This document shows, in pieces, positions 34,007 to 40,685 of a stretch of 40,685 bases of DNA (its first letter is position 1; each line of letters starts with the position of its first letter). The notes beneath the pieces were generated by a model. It was not told the origin of the DNA. It did not search any database and saw nothing but the letters and a program-made list of their open reading frames with translations. Location: the NCBI GenBank assembly GCA_019695115.1, contig JAIBAP010000056.1, positions 1 to 40,685 on the forward strand, in the 5' to 3' direction. Position numbers and translations under genes: made by a program. The DNA is from Caldilineales bacterium (GTDB taxonomy: Bacteria > Chloroflexota > Anaerolineae > J102).

Positions 34007-35611
34007 ATGACGAAAGACATTGTTGGGCTTCTACGCCAGGGCCGCCACGACGAAATCTGGAACCGCTACTGCGGCTTCCTCGACCTGAGCCTGGAAGAAT
34101 TCATGCAGGTGCAAAAGCGACTGCTGAACGAACAGATCGAGCGCGTCGGTCGTTCCACCCTCGGCCAGCACATCCTCGGCCAGGCCGTGACGACGATCGA
34201 AGATTTCAGGGCCACGGCGCCGCTGACCACCTATGCCGATTACGAGCCTTATCTGGGCGAGCGCCGCGACGATGCTCTCGCCATGAAACCGCACATTTGG
34301 GCGCACACCTCCGGTCGGTCTGGCCGCTTCAAATTGGTTCCGTTCAGTCGCGAAATGTTCGACCGCGCTGGCGAACGCATCATGACCGCCGTCATCCTGT
34401 CGATGGCGCACGAACGCGGCGAAGTCAAGCTGGAGGAACAGGACGTCCTGCTCTACAACACGCCGCCCCACCCCTATGCCAGCGGCATCTCGTTGCTGAG
34501 CCTGAGCGAGCACTTTCCTTTCCATTTCGTGCCCTCACTCGATCAGACGCAATCGATGTCCTTCCAGGAGCGATTGGAATTGAGTTTTCAAACGGCGATG
34601 GTCACCGGCATCGATATGCTCGGTTCGATCACATCCGTCCTGATCAAGATGGGCGAGCGCTTCGCCAGCGGTGGGGGGAGCGCCCGCCTTTCGCGACAGA
34701 TGCTCCACCCCAAGGCGATGTGGCGGGTGGGAAGGGCGCTGGTGCGCAGCCGCATGGCCGGGCGGGCGATGTTGCCCAAGGACCTGTGGAAGGTCAAAGG
34801 CATCCTCTGCGGCGGCACCGACACTTCGCTTTACAAACAGCGCATCGAAGACTACTGGGGCATCATGCCACACGAGATCTACGCCTCGACCGAGGCCGGC
34901 GTCATCACCGCCCTGCAAGCCTGGGACCGCAAGGGCCTCTATTTTCTGCCCGATGTCGTCTTCCTGGAATTCATCCCCGAAGCTGAGTGGATGCGCGAGC
35001 GACAGGAGCCTTCGTTCAAGCCAGCCACCATCATGTTGGACGAAGTTCGGCCCGGGCAACGTTATGAATTGGTGATCACCAGCCTGGGCGGCGGGCCTTT
35101 CCTCCGCTATCGCATGGGTGATCTCGTCCGCTTCCTGGGTCTTCATAACCCTGAAACCGGCATCCGCCTGCCCTCGATGACCATCGCCGGGCGCGCCGAT
35201 GGCCTGATCGACATTGCCAGCTTTACCGGGCTGATGGATGAACCCATGTTCTGGGGAGCCATCCACAGCACCGGGCTGGCTTACGAAGACTGGACGGTGC
35301 GTAAGGAAATCGATGCCAACGGCCCCTTCATCCACCTCTACCTCGAACTGAAAGAGCCGACGCCGGCCGAACAGGCCCGCATGCAGATCCACGAACAACT
35401 CAAGCAAGCCAATCCCTTCTATGCCGACCTGGAATCGATGTTGGAAGTCAACCCCCTGCGGCTGACGCTTCTGAAACCGGGCGCCTTCCGCGCCTATGCG
35501 CTGGAAAAGCAGGCGCAGGGCGCCGACCTGGGGCATCTGAAACCGTCGCACATGAATGTCTCCGACGCCATCATTGCCACACTGCTGCGTCTGAGCGCCT
35601 CGATCCCGTAG
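34007..35611 (+). CDS. GH3-family acyl-adenylating enzyme
   Basis: ATG at 34007 has CGGAG 6 bases upstream; a TTG at 33992 is less likely. The 534-residue length fits the GH3 family. ATP-site motifs are visible: HTSGRSGRFKLVPFS, GGTDTSLY, IYASTEAG, and YELVITSLGGGPFLRYRMGD. GH3 proteins, best known as plant enzymes that join auxin or jasmonate to amino acids, form an acyl-AMP and transfer it. Bacterial members are mostly uncharacterised, so the acid and acceptor here are open. No signal peptide, thus cytoplasmic. The upstream methyltransferase may act on the same compound. Confidence 0.88.
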   Translation: MTKDIVGLLRQGRHDEIWNRYCGFLDLSLEEFMQVQKRLLNEQIERVGRSTLGQHILGQAVTTIEDFRATAPLTTYADYEPYLGERRDDALAMKPHIWAHTSGRSGRFKLVPFSREMFDRAGERIMTAVILSMAHERGEVKLEEQDVLLYNTPPHPYASGISLLSLSEHFPFHFVPSLDQTQSMSFQERLELSFQTAMVTGIDMLGSITSVLIKMGERFASGGGSARLSRQMLHPKAMWRVGRALVRSRMAGRAMLPKDLWKVKGILCGGTDTSLYKQRIEDYWGIMPHEIYASTEAGVITALQAWDRKGLYFLPDVVFLEFIPEAEWMRERQEPSFKPATIMLDEVRPGQRYELVITSLGGGPFLRYRMGDLVRFLGLHNPETGIRLPSMTIAGRADGLIDIASFTGLMDEPMFWGAIHSTGLAYEDWTVRKEIDANGPFIHLYLELKEPTPAEQARMQIHEQLKQANPFYADLESMLEVNPLRLTLLKPGAFRAYALEKQAQGADLGHLKPSHMNVSDAIIATLLRLSASIP

Positions 35612-35724
35612 GCAGCGGGCGTCGGCGCCGCCACTCGCGCCGGCCGCGCCAACAGCGCCGGTCGCCGCCGGGCCTGCATCGGCCTGGGGCGGCCGGCGCA
35701 CCCCACCACCGGCTGTTCCTGAAC
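35612..35724. other. Short intergenic stretch
   Basis: A GC-rich run with CCGGCCGCGCC-like segments and no clear promoter or terminator. No Shine-Dalgarno is seen before the kinase start at 35725. Confidence 0.3.
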
Positions 35725-38193
35725 ATGACCGTCCTCTTGCTCAGTCTGGTGCCCGCCCTGGCCGTCATCCTCTATGGCGTCTTGTTGTTCGCCACCTGGC
35801 GGCATGGCCTGCATTCGAAGCCAAACAGGCGTTTCGCCTGGTATCTGATCAGCATGATCATCTGGAGCATCGGCGCCCTGATGATGTACCTGGATCGAAC
35901 TCACGCCGTCGCCTGGAACCGGGTCTTACTGGCGGGGGCATCGATGATGCCGCTGACCTTCTTCAGCTTTGTGCACGCCTTTCTCGGCCAGCGGCGGTTC
36001 GAAACCTGGCTGCCCATCGGCGTCCTCCTCTATTTCGGCTTTCTCGCCCTCAACGTCGCCGGGCTTCTGGCCACCGATATCGCCGTCAGCGAATCGGGTG
36101 TGATCCAGTACCGCTTTGGGCCGGTCATTCCCCTGTTCGGCATCTATTTCGCGGCCTACATTGGCGCCGCCGCCTATAGTCTGGTGAGGGCATTGCGCGT
36201 CAGTCGTGATTTTGTCGTCGTCAATCGCACCAAATTTGTCTTCATTGGTTTGATCTTTGTTCTCATCGGCAGCACAACCAATATCTTCAGCTTACTTGGC
36301 TCCTACCCGCTGGATATTGCGGCGAATGCACTCAATGCCGCGATCATTGCCTATGTCATTTTTCGCTATCAACTGATCGATATCGATATCGTCTTTAGAA
36401 AGGGCTTGCTCTATTCTATTCCCACCGGCATCATCGGCGTTGGCTATTTCCTGGTGATTTCGCTGACCGTCAACCTGCTGCATCTGGTGGCGGGATACCA
36501 GGTTCTGATCGTCTCTCTGGTCGTGGCTGGGGTGGCGGCGGTGTTCATCCAGCCCCTGCGCGATGTCACCCAGGCCTGGGTGGACAAGTCCTTCTATCGC
36601 GAGAAGTACGATTTCGCTCAGATGATCCAGCGACTGAGCCAAACAGCCGTGTCTGTGCTCGACCTCGACCGGCTGGCCGACATGATCCTGAATGAATTGA
36701 CGCAGACGATGCATATCGTCACCGCGGCGGTGGTGCTCATCGACAAGGACAGCCAGACCTATCAGTTACGGGCGCAAAGGTACCTGCCTTCGGATCTCAA
36801 ACTGACCATGCGCAGCGACAACCCCATCGTCGACTGGCTGGCCGGCCATCACGATCTGTTGAGCATCGAGGATGTCGAAGTGTTGCCCCGGTTCAGAGGG
36901 CTTTGGGGGCAGGAGCGGGCCGATCTCGAGGCGGCGAAGGCGGCGCTTTTCCTGCCCCTGAAGGTGCACGGCGAACTGGTGGGGCTGATCATGCTCGGCC
37001 CCAAGCGTTCGGGCATCCCCTACACTCCCGACGAGCATCTGAACCTGATCACGCTCGCCAATCAAACGGCCATCGCCGTGCAGAACGCCCTCCTTTATCA
37101 GACGACGCTCGAGGAAAAACGTCGGGCCGAGACTATCCTGCAGGAAGCATTTGCCGGCATCATCGTCCTCGATCGTGACCTGCACGTGCAGACGATGAAC
37201 CCCAGCGCCGAAGCCATCACCGGCTTTCGGGCCAACGAGATCGCCGGTCGCAGCCTGATCGAGTTCTTCGACCTGCAGATGTGGGACGAAGGCAGCCCGC
37301 TCTTTGCCGCCTTGCAAGACCAGAAGGTGGTGCCGCCCGCCGAAACAGCGTTGATCGGCGCCAGGGGCCGCCGCGATGTCCTGATGGGGGTCACCCCCCT
37401 GCCCGATGGTTATCTGCTCAATTTCATCGACATCACCCGTATGAAGGAAATCGACCGCTTGAAGTCGAACATCGTCGCCAGCGTCTCGCACGAACTGCGC
37501 ACGCCCCTCACCAGCATCAAAGGCTACACCGACCTGCTGATGGGCGGCTACGCCGGCGATGACCTTCAGCTCCGCCACCAGTTCCTGACCATCATCGGCG
37601 CCGAAACCGACCGGCTGGTTCGCTTCGTCAACGACCTGCTCGACCTGACCCGCCTCGAATCCGGCCGCAGCGCCGGCGATATGGATGATGTCTACCTGGA
37701 CGAAGTGGTGCGCGAGTCGGTGCGCACCCTTGCCGTCCAGGCTGAGCAATCCCATGTACAAATCCTCACGGTGCTGCCGGACGACTTGCCCGCCGTACAC
37801 GCCAGCAAGCACCTGATGGCTGGCATGGTCAAGAACCTGATCAGCAATGCCATCAAATTCAGCCCATCCGGCGGACAGGTGAGGGTGACGTTGCAGGAAG
37901 CGCCCTCCACCCTGTTGTTCGAGGTTGCCGACGAAGGCATCGGCATCGCACCGGAGGATCTGCCCCACCTTTTCTCCAAATTCTACCGCTCCGAGTCGGC
38001 CTGGCGGTCGGGGATCAAGGGCACGGGGCTGGGTCTGGCGCTGGTGAAAGAGACGGTGGAAATGCACCACGGCCAGATTGCGGTCGAGAGCAAGCTGGGG
38101 GAGGGCACGCGCTTCCTCGTCAGTCTGCCCATCGCCGCAAACCAGGCCCCGGCCACAAACGGCGGCCGCCAAACGCCACCAATGGCAGCCTGA
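35725..38193 (+). CDS. Membrane sensor histidine kinase (7TM-GAF-PAS-HisKA-HATPase)
   Basis: The 822-residue product begins with about seven or eight membrane segments (residues 1-280) of the type seen in histidine kinases with an N-terminal 7TM region. A GAF domain follows (about 313-455), then a PAS domain (about 471-580, FAGIIVLDRDLHVQTMNPSA). The H-box SVSHELRTPLTSI places the phosphorylated histidine at residue 589. The ATPase domain (about 690-812) shows NLISNAIKFSP, DEGIGI, LFSKFYR and GTGLGLAL. All catalytic boxes are intact, so it should autophosphorylate. No response regulator gene is adjacent, making it an orphan in this window; the signal is unknown. The ATG at 35725 lacks a clear ribosome site. 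Confidence 0.93.
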   Translation: MTVLLLSLVPALAVILYGVLLFATWRHGLHSKPNRRFAWYLISMIIWSIGALMMYLDRTHAVAWNRVLLAGASMMPLTFFSFVHAFLGQRRFETWLPIGVLLYFGFLALNVAGLLATDIAVSESGVIQYRFGPVIPLFGIYFAAYIGAAAYSLVRALRVSRDFVVVNRTKFVFIGLIFVLIGSTTNIFSLLGSYPLDIAANALNAAIIAYVIFRYQLIDIDIVFRKGLLYSIPTGIIGVGYFLVISLTVNLLHLVAGYQVLIVSLVVAGVAAVFIQPLRDVTQAWVDKSFYREKYDFAQMIQRLSQTAVSVLDLDRLADMILNELTQTMHIVTAAVVLIDKDSQTYQLRAQRYLPSDLKLTMRSDNPIVDWLAGHHDLLSIEDVEVLPRFRGLWGQERADLEAAKAALFLPLKVHGELVGLIMLGPKRSGIPYTPDEHLNLITLANQTAIAVQNALLYQTTLEEKRRAETILQEAFAGIIVLDRDLHVQTMNPSAEAITGFRANEIAGRSLIEFFDLQMWDEGSPLFAALQDQKVVPPAETALIGARGRRDVLMGVTPLPDGYLLNFIDITRMKEIDRLKSNIVASVSHELRTPLTSIKGYTDLLMGGYAGDDLQLRHQFLTIIGAETDRLVRFVNDLLDLTRLESGRSAGDMDDVYLDEVVRESVRTLAVQAEQSHVQILTVLPDDLPAVHASKHLMAGMVKNLISNAIKFSPSGGQVRVTLQEAPSTLLFEVADEGIGIAPEDLPHLFSKFYRSESAWRSGIKGTGLGLALVKETVEMHHGQIAVESKLGEGTRFLVSLPIAANQAPATNGGRQTPPMAA

Positions 38194-38196
38194 AAC

Positions 38197-38215
38197 GCGG
38201 CGCAGTTTGCGCCGC
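38197..38215 (+). repeat. Small perfect hairpin after the kinase gene
   Basis: GCGGCGCA (38197-38204) and TGCGCCGC (38208-38215) form an 8-bp stem with a 3-base loop, directly after the kinase stop. No T run follows, so it is at most a weak terminator. Confidence 0.5.
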
Positions 38216-38235
38216 CCCGCCATCTCTCCTACAAT
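38207..38235 (+). promoter_or_regulatory. Possible promoter giving a leaderless transcript
   Basis: TTGCGC (38207-38212) and TACAAT (38230-38235) are 17 bases apart. The transcript would begin at or within a few bases of ATG 38244, which has no Shine-Dalgarno. The -35 overlaps the hairpin arm. Confidence 0.4.
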
Positions 38236-38243
38236 GGCCGCCT

Positions 38244-39700
38244 ATGGCCGCGCTCCTCTCCCCCCGCGACCGGCGCTGCCTGCGCCTGGTCGCCCTCTTT
38301 GCCCTGGCCTTGCTCGGCCTCTTCCTGCTGGTCAAGCACCTGCCGGCAGCCTGGGCCGGGTTCTGGTACCCCGAACGGCTGATCGGGCCGCAGGGCCGGC
38401 TGCTACCACAAGAATGGCTGTGGGGCGTCTATCCCATCACCTATCTGCCGGGCTGGCTGCGGTGGGCGGCGATAGCGATGACGGCAGGCGTGGTCATTTG
38501 GGCGGGGTTTGGCCGCATTGGCCGCTTCGACGACCGCCTGCGTAGCCTCAAAAGGATCGGGTTTCCGCACTCCGCCTGGGTGCAGATAGCGCTGGCCGGC
38601 CTCAGTTTCCCGGTCTTCTGGCTGGGGCGGGTGGTGCACACGCGCTGGGGCGATGCCTATCTACTGGTCAACGGCATCGCCCACCCCGATGTTCGGCTGC
38701 TCTACAACTGGCAGGCCCCGCTCGATACCTTCGTCCATGCCCTGCTTTTTCGCCTGGGCGAACGTTGGTGGGGCTGGCAGGATGCCCTGCCCGCCTACTG
38801 GTGGCTCTCCAGCCTGGCCGGGGTGGGGGCGGTGTGGGTCTTGTTGCGGCTGGCAGATGAGATCGGCCGCACACCGCTGGAACGATGGACCGTGTTCGGG
38901 CTGATCGCCACCCTCGGCTCCATCCAACTCTTCTTCGGCTACCCCGAAAACTACACCCTCATCAGCCTGCTCATCCTGGCCTTTCTGTGGCTGGGATGGC
39001 GTTTCGCCCACGGCCAGACCTCGCTCTGGGCGCCCGGCATCGTCCTCGCCCTGGCCAACGGCTTCCACCCCGCCACCCTCGTCCTCCAACCCTCGCTTTG
39101 GGCGCTCGCCTTCGCCGTGCTCGGCCGCCGCAACCTGGGCCTACACCCCGGCCTGCGCTCGTTGGCGGCGCTCATCGTCCCGCCGCTGGCCGTGGGAGTG
39201 GGCGTCGTTGCCCTCATGTCGTCCGGCGGGCACGGGCTGGCCGCCTTCGTCGGCGCCGAAGCGCCCGGCGGCGGCGACCACCGCTGGCTGGTCCCCCTGT
39301 TCACAGTCAGCAGCTCGTGGGAGTATTACACGATGTTCTCGCGCGGGCACCTGCTCGATGTCATCAACCAGCAGATCCTGGTCATGCCCTTCACGCTGCC
39401 GTTGTTGCTGATACTGGTTATTGGTTATCGATCTCACCTCCCCCGCGACCCGTTCGCTTGGTTTCTGCTGATTGCAGGCGCCAGTTATGTCCTCCTCACC
39501 TGGCTCTGGAACCCCGATTATGGCGGCCAGCGCGATTGGGATTTGTTCTCGGTGGCAGCCTGGCCGGCCACCCTGTGGGCTGCCTACTGGCTCACCCGCG
39601 CCCTGAACGCCCCGACCCTGGCCCGCGCCCTGCTCATCATCCTGCCCGTACAGGCCCTGCACACCGTCGCCTGGGTCTTCAGCAACACCCGCCCCTGGGA

Positions 39701-39713
<13 letters not shown>
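38244..39713 (+). CDS. Polytopic membrane protein, GT-C glycosyltransferase-like
   Basis: ATG at 38244 begins a 489-residue protein with about ten membrane segments (LVALFALALLGLFLLV, YTLISLLILAFLWLGW, PLLLILVIGYR, and others). The first large outer loop contains RWGDAYLLVNGIAHP and acidic residues, in the place where GT-C enzymes keep a catalytic D/E. FFGYPENYTLISL and WNPDYGGQRDWDLFSV are further polar segments that may form the active site. It probably moves sugar from a lipid carrier outside the membrane, but no family signature is decisive. The end overlaps the next gene by 13 bases, so both are likely one unit. Confidence 0.7.

Positions 39714-40685
<972 letters not shown>

Overview
The window looks like one end of a metagenome-assembled contig from a Chloroflexota bacterium, probably Anaerolineae or Caldilineae. 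This is inferred from high GC, proline/threonine-rich linkers in secreted proteins, a C-terminal W-L-P-I-I tail, a lipoprotein-type sugar-binding protein with a V-V-E-V-T linker, and giant secreted polymer-degrading enzymes. No rRNA or other taxonomic marker was seen, so the assignment is tentative. The last 122 bases are a pure C run, almost certainly a sequencing or assembly artefact, and they cut off the final gene.

Layout. (1) About 1-5.7 kb holds a polymorphic RHS/YD-repeat protein with two inserted lectin-like modules. Its C-terminal tip and the adjoining TPR gene have visibly lower GC, so they look like an exchangeable cassette. Next come a small leader reading frame and a truncated RHS remnant that keeps a signal peptide. 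(2) 5.76-14.44 kb, minus strand, is one secreted amylopullulanase of about 2,891 residues with two GH13 catalytic domains and six CBM41-type starch-binding modules. (3) 14.7-17.1 kb holds a secreted DUF5666-type repeat protein and a CopG/PIN toxin-antitoxin pair. (4) 17.4-22.3 kb holds a likely metal-linked cluster: a NicO/RcnA-type nickel/cobalt transporter with a His-rich loop and an EF-hand-like loop, a DUF4331 protein and a membrane-anchored TPR protein. (5) 22.4-28.9 kb holds a CUT1-type carbohydrate ABC importer (binding lipoprotein and two permeases, no ATPase), an FGGY sugar kinase and a TrmJ-like RNA methyltransferase. It has a good sigma-70-like promoter, an operator-like palindrome and a strong hairpin between the binding-protein and permease genes. 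(6) 29.0-33.0 kb holds secreted proteins of unknown function and a DUF4058 protein. (7) 33.2-40.56 kb holds a class I methyltransferase, a GH3-family acyl-adenylating enzyme, a hybrid-sensor histidine kinase without a partner regulator, and two polytopic GT-C-like membrane proteins, the second cut by the contig end.

How it fits together: the amylopullulanase and the ABC importer/kinase suggest a heterotroph living on polysaccharides, sugars or polyols. The RHS locus and the toxin-antitoxin pair form an accessory conflict or surface layer. The least explained parts are the RHS tip/TPR cassette, the NicO-DUF4331-TPR cluster, the methyltransferase-GH3 pair, and several DNA-level signals: an in-frame palindromic repeat inside RHS, a 26-bp tandem duplication near a signal peptide, and two intergenic hairpins with nearly the same arms.
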